A stretch of DNA of 64,000 nt, taken from positions 3,658,001-3,722,000 of the forward strand of contig NW_026944387.1 of the NCBI RefSeq assembly GCF_033439725.1, in the 5' to 3' direction. Below, one piece after another: positions 36,649 through 47,924 of the stretch. Under the pieces are notes generated by a model. That model saw only the letters and a list, made by a program, of their open reading frames with translations, did not search any database and was not told the origin of the DNA. The number at the start of each line of letters is the position of its first letter. Position 1 is the first letter of the stretch. The translations under genes were made by a program, and so were the position numbers. The DNA is from Neurospora tetraspora (Eukaryota; Ascomycota; Sordariomycetes; Sordariales; Sordariaceae).

Positions 36649-37853
36649 CTAACCCGCAGAATGGAAATTATGCCCAGCATTGCAGGAGTCTGTGACATCA
36701 CAGACTCCTGCGATGCCAAGCAGTCTTACATACCTAAGGCAAAGAACAATGCGCTCCTTGAAGAGCTGTACTTTTTGCCCGAGCGCTACGAAGTCTTCTG
36801 GGAAGGCAACGCTGTGAGGTTCTCCACTGTATGAGCACTCTGCTTGTAGGAAGAGGGCGTCTTCATGAGCTAGGTCCGCCAGATCATAGAGGATGGACGC
36901 CAGAAGTTTGCGATGTCCATCGTCAGTGTCATCAAAATGGACTACGAAGTCCTCGAAGTGCTCCGTGATTGCGTCGCGCGCGTGACACGAACAGCGTCGA
37001 CAGCAATTATATGGGCTGTTTCTGTTCAGGCGCTTTTGTATGTCCTTGATGACATTCAATCGGAATTGTGAGGCTCGTTCTCCCAACATAACTACCGATA
37101 TTTAGAAAGGGTTTAACATAGGTTGCAGTGGGAGAGTATGTAGTAGGGGTGCAGAACTTACCAGCGAACTTTGGTGGCAATAAACTGCTAATACGATCGT
37201 CATGCAGGAGCGCGGCGAAAGAATATGGCAGAATGGCCATTAGATCGAAAGAAAACTTGCTGAATGATGTGCAGTCATCAAGCAGATAGGCTGCGGCTGT
37301 AAGGTTGAAGAGACCTGTCCACGTCAAAAGTTGGCTTTTTTCTAGACTGGCGGTCGAAAGTCCCATGTCCCGAAGTTCAGTTCTCGGAGTCCAATCCTGC
37401 AATGGACTTTGAAGGCTTGCATCCCTCATGATTGACTTGAGAAAGAATTTGAGCGCTCTGTGAAAGTCGTACTTATCCGTGAGGATAGCGATGTGCAAAA
37501 ATGCCCTCGTGCTGGGCGCTCTCTTTACGATCTCCTCATCGTTCTGATGGTGAATGACTGCGCAGATGAATCTCATGGCTCTCGCATTATCCTCTGGGAG
37601 CTCTATCTCCTTGATGGAACCGCTCTCGGTGGACAGGCCTTGACTTTCCACCCAGGGAGGGGAGAGCATGGCGGCAAAGACGGGGGGAAGCAAGTCGAAG
37701 GACGATGGACGAGACAGGGATGCGTGCCTTCTCGGGCCCAACGATCAATACAAGGTCATGGTCGGGGGAGAAGGTCGTCCGGGCTGTCATCTTCATGTTA
37801 TCTTCGCTCGCCTTCGGCTGGACGTCCATCGCGTCTGGAATGGTGAGCCCCAT
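36649..37853 (-). pseudogene. BTB/POZ domain protein, copy 3, one-base frameshift
   Basis: The same architecture as copies 1 and 2. Exon 1 (37162 to 37853) begins MGLTIPDAMDVQ and carries HDLVLIVGPEKARIPV, then the BTB core VFAAMLSPPWVES and EIELPEDNARAM. Exon 2 (36649 to 37091) reads VMLGERASQFRLNV and a Cys-rich stretch (NCCRRCSCHA). The intron (donor GTAAGT, acceptor GGTAG) is at the same phase 1 site. The frame changes between IVLRLASP and VFAAM at a six-base homopolymer (37682-37687, G on the plus strand). With five bases the frame is continuous and exon 1 has the same phase as in the paralogues. So this is either a young frameshift pseudogene or an assembly error in the homopolymer. Confidence 0.75.
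36682..36711. repeat. Perfect 14-bp inverted repeat
   Basis: Arms GCAGGAGTCTGTGA and TCACAGACTCCTGC are separated by two bases. Adjacent bases extend the pairing to about 18 bp with one mismatch. It lies in the last codons of BTB copy 3, where it encodes GVCDVTDSC, so it may be protein-driven chance or a recombination or transcript hairpin site. Confidence 0.8.
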
Positions 37854-38595
37854 TGGCGGAGAATAAAATTGAGAGATCTGGCCGCTTTGTGCGTTCTCGA
37901 AGGGCCCTGGACGAAAGAAAGGGCGAGAGAGAAGGTTTGAACGGGGACTGTTGAGTTTAAGAGCAGAAATCGTGGTGTGCAATTGTGAAGCCGAGGGTTG
38001 AGGACCGTTGACGGGACACGTCAGGCGGGGGATGGACAGGCAGACAGGGATGCTAAAAGTGGGACTTTAAGCAAGAGGCGGAAATCAGTACAGAAAACAT
38101 GAGAGGCACGCGCCTGGAAGACTCCCACTAGAGGTATATTCTGTAGTGCTATCTGGCCAAGAAGTGGTCTCTTTTTTGACGATGTCAACAATTGGTCAAT
38201 GCTTCACTGGTTCCCGACCGTCATCAAATCTCTGCACCTCCCAACTCTCTCACCTACAATCCTCAGACCCCTTCCAAGCCTAAACACAGCACTGTCTTGT
38301 TTGACAACCCTTCGCTTCCAGGTCATGAAGAGGTGCCTAGTGTACTCCTGATAAGATGATGCCCGGGCTTCGTACCTTCTCGGACTGAACCTCACAGGCG
38401 ATTACGGGTACGGCAGGCGGGTGTGGATGTCGATGTTCCTCCCCAGGGCATCCAAGAACAGGCCCCTTAAGCGCAGTACCAGTAAATCATGCATGACGAA
38501 TCATCCAAAGCTCATTAGAGGTGGGAATCAAAGATTGCACGGGGTCCATGCATTGTCACGATAAATTAAGAGTACACGGAAACTGTTCAGAAAGA
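37854..38595. other. Intergenic, BTB copy 3 to arrestin-like gene
   Basis: Likely promoter of BTB copy 3 and 3' flank of the arrestin-like gene. No supported gene. Confidence 0.5.
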
Positions 38596-40035
38596 TCATG
38601 TCCAAGACGCCACGAACCTGACGAAATGATCATTCGATACCTTGACAGTTTCCTTCGCCACCGCTAGAACCATCTCCCACTTCAGCTCATGCGTCCGCCG
38701 AATGTTGTACGTCGTGAAATCCGGATACAGAAGCGCGCTCATCTTGGCCGGCCCGCCTCGATACGCCAGTTCAGTCGGGTTGAACCTCAACCCCAGCTCA
38801 GCGCCGATATCTCGGGCCGGTGGTTCACCTTCTGGACCACCACCCCCAGCTGAGCTCATTCCTCCACCTCCCAAACCCTCCTTCTCTCCCATCTTCTTCT
38901 TCTCATCCCCCTCCCCAAAACCTGCACCCGCTTCCGCTCCCATCCTCCTATCCCAAACCGGCAACGCCATCCCCTCCTCCCCTTCCTTCCACATCCAACT
39001 CCACTCAAAAAACTTATCCGTCCGATCCGTATACCGATCCCAAACCAACGAACTCGCCACCTTCACCTCCGTCCTCGCCTTGACCACCATCTTCAAACTA
39101 ACCACACTCACCGTCGGCGTCCTCTCCAGCTGCCTCACCTCGTCGCTCGTCTCGTCCGCTTGCCCAAGCCGCGGCACGGCCGCCACCCGAAACGGAACCG
39201 GGTCCACGCTTCCCAATTGGATCACCCCGGGAGAAATGACCAAGATGTCAAACGAGTACTTGGGTACTTTCGACGAGTGAAACAGCTTGAGGATTTTCTG
39301 CTTAAACGAGAGCTCCTCGCTGTCTGCAAACTCGGGTATCAACCGCTGCGTGCGCACGCCTTCGCGCCTCACCCACCGGCCTAGGCGCCACTCATCTGGT
39401 AGCAGAGGGGGGATAGGTGGTGGGCGGAGCGTTATCGGCAATACCGCAGTGGCGGTCTTCTTGGCTGATGGAGAGCTGCTAAAGCGGGAGGTGTGCTCCT
39501 CGAAGAACTCGGCTTGGAGGACGTACTCGACGTAGGCCTCGATGCCGTTGGCCCAATACGAACCGACCTTGGTGTAGAAGGTGAAAGGTAAGGGGTGGGA
39601 GGTGATTTGGTCTGGGGGATCGATGGGGAGGAACGAGTGTTTCTGTTTGTTATGGGCTCCTTCGCGCACGCCTTGGGGGTTGACGGGGCCGAAGGGGAGG
39701 GAGAAGGAAAAGGGCCATGATTCGGTTTTGCTGCCGTCTGGCGGGATGTGGATGGGCCCTTTGAAGATGGTGTTGTAGAAGGCTGGTCCGGAACCGAGGA
39801 GGTTGAAGCGCGTGCGCACGGTGTGGTGCTGGCTGCCGTTGCCGCTGTTGGTGGTGTAGTCGACGCGCACCTTGGTGCGGCCGTAGAGCTTGATGCTGAC
39901 GAGGGCCTCGGAGGACACGACGTGGCTCCGCCGGAAGACGCGGCCCGTGATGGTCTCGCCCGGGTTGTATTCCCGGTTGGGAACGTCAAGCTCTATCGCC
40001 AGGTCCGGACTTGCTTCAATCACGGCCTGGGGCAT
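38596..40035 (-). CDS. Arrestin-like protein
   Basis: A single uninterrupted frame of 479 codons begins MPQAVIEASPDLAIELD. The N-terminal arrestin fold is recognisable: LDVPNREYNPGETITGRV, then SIKLYGRTKVRVDY, FYNTIFKGPIHIPPDG, WPFSFSLPFGP and GIEAYVEYVLQAEF. A C-terminal half follows (YSFDILVISPGVIQLG to FVRFVASWT), broken by a Gly/Glu/Lys-rich low-complexity loop around residues 370-420. Fungal arrestin-like proteins often adapt Rsp5-type ubiquitin ligases to membrane transporters for endocytosis. No PPxY motif that I would rely on is visible, so an adaptor role is an inference. Composition and length look healthy and the gene seems intact. It is not obviously linked to its neighbours. Confidence 0.85.
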   Translation of the reverse strand: MPQAVIEASPDLAIELDVPNREYNPGETITGRVFRRSHVVSSEALVSIKLYGRTKVRVDYTTNSGNGSQHHTVRTRFNLLGSGPAFYNTIFKGPIHIPPDGSKTESWPFSFSLPFGPVNPQGVREGAHNKQKHSFLPIDPPDQITSHPLPFTFYTKVGSYWANGIEAYVEYVLQAEFFEEHTSRFSSSPSAKKTATAVLPITLRPPPIPPLLPDEWRLGRWVRREGVRTQRLIPEFADSEELSFKQKILKLFHSSKVPKYSFDILVISPGVIQLGSVDPVPFRVAAVPRLGQADETSDEVRQLERTPTVSVVSLKMVVKARTEVKVASSLVWDRYTDRTDKFFEWSWMWKEGEEGMALPVWDRRMGAEAGAGFGEGDEKKKMGEKEGLGGGGMSSAGGGGPEGEPPARDIGAELGLRFNPTELAYRGGPAKMSALLYPDFTTYNIRRTHELKWEMVLAVAKETVKVSNDHFVRFVASWT

Positions 40036-40983
40036 GGTGGAGGAAATAGGGGGTGAGACGGTGAATCGCCAAAAACAAGAGGTGAGTAGTATGGCGAGCT
40101 TGTGGAATCCAAAATGGTTTCATACATATCCCATTTCCCCAGAATATGGTGCATGGAAGGCGCAGGTAATGCCGCGGTCATGCATTTGATCGTCCCCCCA
40201 CCCCGGTGGCCGTCGATGTCATCTCACTCCGGCTGTACCTCCCCGGTTTGCGAGGCGCAATCCGTCCCGAGACCCCTCATTGCCCGCCTCTGACTTACAA
40301 CACTGCCACACCTCGCCCCATTTAATACCAACGCTTTGTCTGGGGAATCCTGGCTTCTGCCTATCGATCAATGTGGCTTATTTAATTGATATACGACGGG
40401 TGAGCGGGACAAATGATTAGGAACGAAATTGATGTTGACGTCGTCAGGTTGGGTGAGAAGTTCAGGGGAACATTCTTGGGCGGTCCTTCAGCAGCAGTGC
40501 AGTGCATTTGACTTGGTGCACGTTCCTTAACATCCTGCTCCACTCCGTCCCGCAGGCTTCGGCACGATGATTCGTGCTGTAGCTATGCGCTTTTCAAAAG
40601 CTGTAAGAGGGCAATAAGATAAGAATTGAGATCAGACAGAATAAAGTCTATAGAAAAATGATTTTAAAATAATTCATGCTGTTGTTTTGGACGACAGGAA
40701 GCGTTGTCTTCCGAGAAGACATGATTTAAGTGTTAGTGCACGTTCAGGACCAGGACCTGCAGCATTTAGGGAACATCCCGGTAAGCAACCTCCACCGAAC
40801 TGAAGCTTCTTTGCGGACAAACTCAAACTCCTCCTTGTAGACTGTGATTCTGAATCCTTTACCGTTTTTAATGTGTAGATAATCTGATGTTTGAACCGCT
40901 AGCTTCTAACATCGCCAAGAGGAGACCTTGAAAGTAATGCGTAGAAGTTGCGGTGGATCCAAGTTAGAAGGTGTAGACATCGC
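40036..40983. other. Intergenic, arrestin promoter to RIP block 2
   Basis: Host DNA of ordinary composition, the likely promoter of the arrestin-like gene. It ends abruptly at the doubled GACCCCACAACCGGTCA motif. No supported gene. Confidence 0.5.
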
Positions 40984-42733
40984 GACCCCACAACCGGTCA
41001 CCCCCCACAACCGGTCATGCAACTTCATCATCAGGACCCAGATAACATCGAAAATTAGCCACTTTTGCAGCGTTTTGAGCCGTTTAAAATATAGATCTAT
41101 TCATTCTAATATTCGTAGATGACTTGCAATGTCGTCTCGAGGGCCCTTTCTACCTATTGTACTAGATTTATAGTATTCTTAGTTGACGATATCTTCCTTC
41201 GTTTGGGAGCCTATTTTAAAGCTTTACGAACTTTCAAAATCTCCTCTACACTTACAAATTTATCGTTCCCCCCTTCTCGAACCTTCCTTTTACTTCTAAG
41301 TTTATATAACTCGAACTAAGCTTCCAAATATTATATACGATGGTCTTTTGCAGCCAATTCAGCATTCTTAACATCCAGAGACTTAACTATCTTAGTATAA
41401 ACAATCCTAAAATTACAATTGAAAGTAGATAACTCGTTATTAATACCTTCTACCATATTCCTAAACGTCTAAGGAATTTTAAAAATAATATTATCCTTTA
41501 ATACCTCGATTCTAAGTAGTATTCTAACTAGTAATAGCTAGAGGGGAAGGGCATCGTCATTAATAATAGCTTCTAAGTCGTCCAGGACAGCAGATCTATT
41601 CATTAGCTATATCCCATCTTCCTAAAGCCTAACCGAAAGTTTCTAACACTCACGCCTCGTCGTAAAGCCATTTAATAATACTAAAGAAAGCGTTATTTAT
41701 TTACTAGCGCAAATATAATAAAAGTAGTAAAATCCTTTATCAAATTCCTAAAATATAACTTCAATACTAAAAAGACTAATACATCGAATAGCTAAGTCTT
41801 ATAAAAAGTATAGGGAAATAGAAAGAAAAGCTAAACATTATTCTAGAAGGCTTTTAGAAGGAAATCGTCCAACAGATAACTCGAATACTCATCGAAAACC
41901 AAAAGGCGCCAACCGTCGTTTATCTAAGTCTCTAAAAAATAAACCTCCTTCAACCATCGTAAAGCAATCCCTAAATTACTCTAACCAATCAAAGAGCTAT
42001 CGTATTTCCAACTTTTAAACTCATTATCCATATTATCAAAGAACCATTAACCTTAAAGAGATATACTAATAAAAATAATGACGGAGGTTAATCTCTTACC
42101 CTTAGCGATACTATATTCGATTATAAATACCCAAGTTATTACATTAATCGTTATTACATATACCTTCTTTATTAAAACGCTCCCAAGTACTCTACCATCC
42201 CTAAATTCTAACTCTTAAAGACCATATTCATCTATATTAGTTATATTAATTAGTATAATAGCCTTATCGCGAATAACAGTTTCCAGCAAATTGAAAAAAG
42301 CCGTAAATACTTCCTTAATTAATCCTCTAGCTCGAACCGATTTGAGAGGGCTCGAAATTTTGATTCTAATAGAAAGATTCCTCTTCATAAACTGGTCTAC
42401 CTATCGCGCTCCCAACTTATCATCATCGCCTCCTCTTTTTAATATTAATATAGCGAACCCAGCTACTTAACGATAGTTAGGAGCCCGGCCAACCTTCGCC
42501 TTATTCAAAATCTAATCGCATAAGAAGGATTCCTATATTAAGGAGAATCGCTAGCTCGATATTTTAACGGCGCGCTTAGTAGGGATGCCTCAAATACAAT
42601 CGGACAAGGTAGACTAGGCAATACCGTATTACTTCGATACAGCGCGCTGGGACAAGCCGTTATAAATGGCGTTAATAGCCTAATTAATTAGGCGCTCTTT
42701 CGCCGAATTCATTGTACTCATTTTGAGTTAAAT
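40984..42733 (-). mobile_element. pogo/Fot1-like DNA transposon, 5' part missing
   Basis: The minus strand from the ATG at 42721 reads MSTMNSAKERL, then NGLSQRAVSK and YGIA, which fits the N-terminal psq-type helix-turn-helix of pogo/Fot1 transposases. Further on, RAVKISS then CENP-B-like and DDE-type traces continue to about 41100. The frame is broken by many stops, mostly of the C-to-T type expected of RIP, so no active transposase is made. The doubled motif at 40984-41017 is probably its terminal repeat. The opposite end is absent: the LTR at 42734-43113 begins 12 bp before the start codon, so a retroelement inserted there and the upstream part was lost or lies unrecognised in block 1. Confidence 0.6.
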
Positions 42734-43113
42734 TGTTATGGTGCAAGGGTACAGTATGGGTGAGTCGAAGGCAAAGCTAAGATTCTATCTATAATAGAAG
42801 ATTTTAGATGGGCAAAAGAAAAGAAGAAAAGAACTAGGTATAAGCGTACAGACCCAAATAAATACCCTAATTATATAAGCGATAGCGGGACCTATATATA
42901 GGTCGCTGTCAGCCAATCCCTTTATTCGTATCCCCTTCACCTATATAATAAACCCTATACGTACTAGGATCTACCCTATAACTAGTTTTAGTATAGCTAA
43001 TTAAATATCTTATATCCCCTAAATTGTACTATACTTAGAATCTTCCATATATTTTATTCTAATAGTTACTTTATATATAGTACTTAAACCCAGTCCGCTA
43101 ATGCTATTATATT
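42734..43113 (-). repeat. LTR of a Ty3/Gypsy-type family, minus orientation
   Basis: Reverse-complement partner of 26367-26752. On the plus strand it begins TGTTATGG; a C-rich run follows at 43115-43121, which is a polypurine tract on the minus strand. It is therefore the downstream LTR of the minus-strand element to its right. No upstream LTR was found. Confidence 0.6.
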
Positions 43114-46100
43114 ACCCCCCCTTATATAGAAGATTCGTTTACGAGTCTTACTAAATAATTATATAAAATACTATAAATTATATTTATTTCTTCTTCGTAA
43201 TACGTTGTAAACGCTTTAATCCGTCTACTTGGGGGTATTTATCTTTATTATATTATTCTGTATCTTTGTTAAGCTAGTTTATTAATTTCCGGGGCGGGCC
43301 AGGGGCGTCCGGGTCAATTTCGTAAAAGTCCTAAAATACTTTTAGTACGTATTTAAAATCGGAGGTAGGATACTACTTTAAGTCCGGGTCCTAACCTTTC
43401 TAATTTGTTTAGTAGAAGAATTTCCTATTAGCTACCTTAGAAGCCGTAACTTTATTAACTTCTTACTCAGGGTTTCCGTTCTTATTTATAACCGGACTGG
43501 GGTATTCGATTATTTATCCTAAAAGTAAATTATTATTATACTTTTTTAAATCTACGGGGCTTAATTTATTTATATTTAGGGCTATAATCGGGATGAATTC
43601 CTCTAATAGGCTAGAAATGGTAATAATAAAAGTAAGGATAAAGATTGTAATTCTATTTTCTTCTATTAGTTTGAATATTTAAAGTGTATAGTACGCATCC
43701 TTCTTATTTTTTTAAGTCTTAAGGTCCTTAATCTTTCGAGAAAACGTATCCGCTACTACATTCTTTATACTAGGTTAATACGTAGTTTCGAAATAGTATT
43801 AAAATAGAAACTTTCCTTATCCAGCTTATTAAAAGTTAAGGAGGCGTTTAGTATTAAAATATTTAAATATTCAATAATTAATAATAATTATAAATGGTTT
43901 ATTTTATCATAATCCAACAAATTCGGGTCGCTAAATTTAGAAAGTCCTAATAATAACGAATAACTCCTTATTGTAACTAGGATAGTTATGCTCGGCGCTT
44001 TATATAATCTTTAAAAAGAAAATAATTAGGTACTATTTTCTAGTATCTTCCTATAATTAAAATAATATTCCCGCTAATATTCTATCGCTAATATTTATTT
44101 CTACCCTAATTTTAATATTATAGTAAAAATACTTTAATAGCGGGGCCTCCATAAGTAATTTCTTAAATTCTTCGAAAGCGGCTTAGTATTTAGTAATCTA
44201 AATAAATACTTTTCCCTTTTGTATTAAATTCGTAAAGAATAAGAAGGAGACCGGATTTTTTGTATAAATAATTTTATAGAGAAGAGAAGGCTTATAATTT
44301 AAAAGGTCTTCGTTAAGTAGAAAGGTTTTAAAGAAATAATATAGGAACCGTTAGAAGAATTTTTAGAAATTATAATATTAAAAGAATTCGAATAGTAATA
44401 TAGGCCTGTAAATATTAATAATAAACCCTTAGAATAATATTAGCGCAAAAAAAGTATTCGCTCTAATAAATAAAAGAGAAATTAATTATAATTAAAAGTT
44501 AACGAATCCCTTTCCCTGAAGAAATAAAAGGATATATAAAAGCTAATCCCTTATATAAAAAATTAATTTATAAAAATATAAAAATAAAAAGGAATGTAAG
44601 CAACCTATTTAGTAAATGAAGTTTTCACTACTATTTTCTATTATATTTTAACTAGAAGGATCGGTTATAAAACTTCTTTCTTCCCGAATCTCCCCCTCCT
44701 TTAAAGGAGACTACTTCATAAGGTAGTCAATATTTATTTCCTCCCTACTAAGAATTTATAATTCTAAGAACGAATTGGCCGTAATTATAATAAAATTAGG
44801 AGGGGCGGTAATATTAAGTAAAATAATATTAGCATAAAAGACCGAACGAATATTATATTATAGAGGCGATTTAATAACGGCGAAGAGGTTTTGGATGCTT
44901 CTTTTAAAGGAATTACGCTTATTAACGGGCTTAGCGAAATTTTAGAGGAAAGAATCGTTCTAAAATTAGAGCCCAACTACCTAAAAACGTAGGGAATTTA
45001 TAGTACTTTATAAAGACGATATATTGTCCCGGATTCAATTTAATTCCTTAAAAATAATAAAATTATAGGAGGGAGAGGCGATAAACGGCATAATAAGAAT
45101 AATAAATTATATAGGAATAGCGGGAGTAGGTATAATAGTAATAGTAAAAATAGGTATAATAACGGGGCCAGTAATAGTATTAGGGCTAGAGAAAAAAGTA
45201 GGGCTAGTAATAGTATTTAGGTTTATTAATCGGTAATCGAAGGTTTATTTATTAAAACGGTTACGAATTATAAAACGAATATTATGTTCAAATATTTTAT
45301 TAATAGAAATTATATTTTTGCGAACTATAGTATTATTATCTTTAGCCTAGGAACCCGGATAATTATATAATTCCTAATTATAATAAATATTCTAAGTTAA
45401 TTCGGGGGTAGGAAAATAAATCTTCCCTAATTTAGCTTTATAAATTATATACTTTCCGTACGCAATAAAATCCGCTCTGATATATTTGTAATGACGAAAA
45501 AGGTAAAGTTAGTATTAAAACGCCGCTAATTTATATTTAACGGCCGTAATTTAAGTTTATAGTTTAGAAAATTTCTTTTATATATTAATACGGATAGAAG
45601 GGAAAATACTATAATATAAGGCTACCGGGTCCCCTTTAATTACCTTTACTTTACTTTTACTTTTATAATTAGAAGGGATTTTAATAATTTCCTTGTCGTT
45701 ACCGACTATAAAAATAGCGACCGGGGTATTAGGGCAGATAGGAGGGGTAAAGCCGATAGGAGGAATAAAATTAGTAAGAATAATAATTATAATAAGAGCG
45801 TTAAGAGTAATAAGAGTAGGGTTAAGTTATAGGAAATATAAGCCTAAATTATACTACGGTTAAGTGTAATTAAAATAATTAAAATTAAAGAAGTAATTAT
45901 ACTATTAAGAGTAAATAGGTTGAATATTAAGGGTTAGGAGAAAGTAAACAGCTAAGGTTACGAAGGGTTAAATAATTAGAATTACGAACGGTTAAGGCTA
46001 GATAGTAATAGTAGGCGCGGGAATAGGAATTGCTAGCGTAGTAAATTAAAGCTACGAAACCGGGGTTTACTCTTATTAAACTTATTATTAGGCGAAGAAT

Positions 46101-46430
46101 TTCTTATATTATTAATTTTTATAAAGCTTCATTACGAAAATTTATTTTATAATTAGATAGATAGTACGTAAGGGAAGGAGTAGAGGATTTATTAATTATA
46201 TTTAAATTTGCGATAAAAGAGGAAAGAAAAGAGAGAAAGGGAGAGAGGAGGGGACGAAACCTCTTTATACACTAAGTTGTAAGGTAATAGCTATAGGATA
46301 AATAAGCTAAATTAAACTGGATAGGTAGAATATATAGAAACGGAAAGTACGCGTACTATTTATATATAGTATTATATTATCGCTTTAATTATTAGAATAA
46401 TTTAGATTAGGAGGAAAGGGCTAATATTAT
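43114..46430 (-). mobile_element. Ty3/Gypsy-like retroelement remnant, fossil
   Basis: The minus strand around 43740-44225 keeps recognisable RNase H-type traces (EAPLLKYFYYNIKIRVE, AEHNYPSYNKEL, KNVVADTFSRK) in the order seen in Ty3/Gypsy polyproteins. Upstream parts toward 46.4 kb are too decayed to assign domain by domain. The downstream LTR is at 42734-43113; the upstream LTR is not recognisable. The element has very many breaks and is heavily RIP-mutated, so its age cannot be read from divergence. Confidence 0.6.
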
Positions 46431-47325
46431 AAGGCTACCGCCTAAAGGTTTATATTAGGTTTTATAGCCTAATTGCTTGCTTGTAGCTTATACTTTATAA
46501 CTCGCGACGGCGCTGCGTCTCTATAACGCTGTATACGTACCTATAGCCCCCTTCAAAAGGCTATAATCTATAGCTCCGCTTTATAGCCCGATTTTTCCCC
46601 CTTTCCTCTTTATAGAACCTTATCGATCTTATTTTGGCTCAGTATCTGTACTATACTCTGCTGTCCCCCTTACAATACTAGAGCTAGTGCTATAGCCTAG
46701 AGCTATATATTTACGTATTAGTTATATATTTTAATTATATGTAGCTTTACGTACGCGCGTACGGACTAGTTTGCTAAGCTCTCGCCTATATAACTAATCC
46801 TCTACGTATACTTCCCTTCCTCTCCCTCGTATAATAACGCATATCTTACCCTACCCCAACGGTGCCCTCTCGCCCCGTGATATAGCTATATTAAAGTAAT
46901 TAATAATAATAAGGAGGATAATAAGGAACTAGGTAAATATTAAAAGGAAAGGGTTCGAAAAGTATAGTGGCGGGAGGAGGTATAATAAGAGGAGGTATAA
47001 CGAAAAGAAGTATAGTAGAAAGAGGCGCCTATCGAAATATTCTTTAAACTTTCGTCCCTTAATGATAATTTTAAATTTAGTAATTAACATAGCGAATAGA
47101 GCGTTCAATTTATAACATTTTATATTAAACGCTATAGAAATATTATAAGATTTCAATTATAAGGAGGCATAGAAATGAATTGGGTTATATGGGGACCGAT
47201 TCAATAATATAAATAATATTCTAAACGCCCAGATTTACCGCTAAAACCCTATATTTTATATAACAGCTGACATTTGAAAAAGGTGGGTGTCTGTGGGGAA
47301 GGGGTGGGTGTACCTAGGGTTCCTC

Positions 47326-47487
47326 CTGGAGAAACTCGTAGCCGAGGGTTCTGCGAGGTCGTATTCGAGGCCGAGAATGTCTGCCCTGAGCTGAACCAAC
47401 TCCCGGGTGGCTAGATGTGAAGGTGGCATGGTGAATGGAGGGTGAGCAGCCGCCAGACTTGGAGTGTCGTATGTGGGCTTTCGTAAG
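47326..47487 (-). other. Open-frame fragment interrupted by a MITE
   Basis: A minus-strand frame reads PTYDTPSLAAAHPPFTMP and LVQLRADILGLEYDLAEP. It has the composition of a real protein but no domain I know. It is cut on one side by the MITE at 47488-47916 and on the other by the right-end sequence of RIP block 2. It may be the last piece of a host gene destroyed by both insertions. Coding status is unproven. Confidence 0.25.
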
Positions 47488-47916
47488 GAGAAAACCTGTC
47501 CGCACTCCAAGACAAACCTCCGCGCATCCTAAATCCAGGGCTTATACAAGGCTTTTCTCAACTACTATTTGAGCCTATATCTTAAAACCAGTTCCAACTA
47601 TGTCTAAAGGTTTGCCCATCCTATTTGAGGCCATTACAGCATTTTTTACTTGTTGGGTGGATGCGTTGTAGCCGTGTTGTTGGCCGTACTAAATCCTAAT
47701 TGCAAATGCCGGCGCTGCGAATGCAACTACGTATATCAAAGACCAATTTAAGAGATAAAAGGTAATTCAAAATAATAGGTGGGCAATTCAATACCTTCCT
47801 TTCTTTTATACTAAGTTATATGGCAATATGAGCGTTGTGGCTGGAAATAATCTGGGTTTACTTGTTGAAAATTAGGGTGCGCGGAGGTTTGTCTTGGAGT
47901 GCGGACAGGTTTTCTC
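47488..47916. mobile_element. hAT-like MITE, copy 1 (429 bp)
   Basis: Terminal inverted repeats of about 44 bp begin GAGAAAACCTGTCCGCACTC and end with the reverse complement, GGTTTTCTC. An exact 8-bp target duplication TTCGTAAG flanks it (47480-47487 and 47917-47924), as in hAT-superfamily insertions. The interior has no coding capacity. Its left end matches the right end of copy 2 for about 80 bp, so the two are the same family in opposite orientation. Confidence 0.82.
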
Positions 47917-47924
47917 TTCGTAAG

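Larger units (their letters stand above)
40984..47325. other. AT-rich RIP block 2, nested repeats
   Basis: About 6.3 kb of repeat-derived DNA. The left end is the double motif GACCCCACAACCGGTCA (40984-41000) and CCCCACAACCGGTCA (41003-41017). The right end is the 41-bp sequence 47285-47325. Both signatures are shared with block 1. The interior holds a pogo/Fot1 transposon and a Ty3/Gypsy-like remnant whose LTR also occurs in block 1. The segment 46430-46930 is less AT-rich and unassigned. Confidence 0.75.

Noticed and set aside
39432-39989. 185-codon frame inside the arrestin-like gene
   Set aside because: It is a shifted-frame shadow with Ser/Pro/Arg composition; the arrestin frame carries the conserved motifs.
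41119-41319. 66-codon plus-strand frame in RIP block 2
   Set aside because: It is antisense to decayed pogo-type transposase and typical of chance frames in AT-rich DNA.
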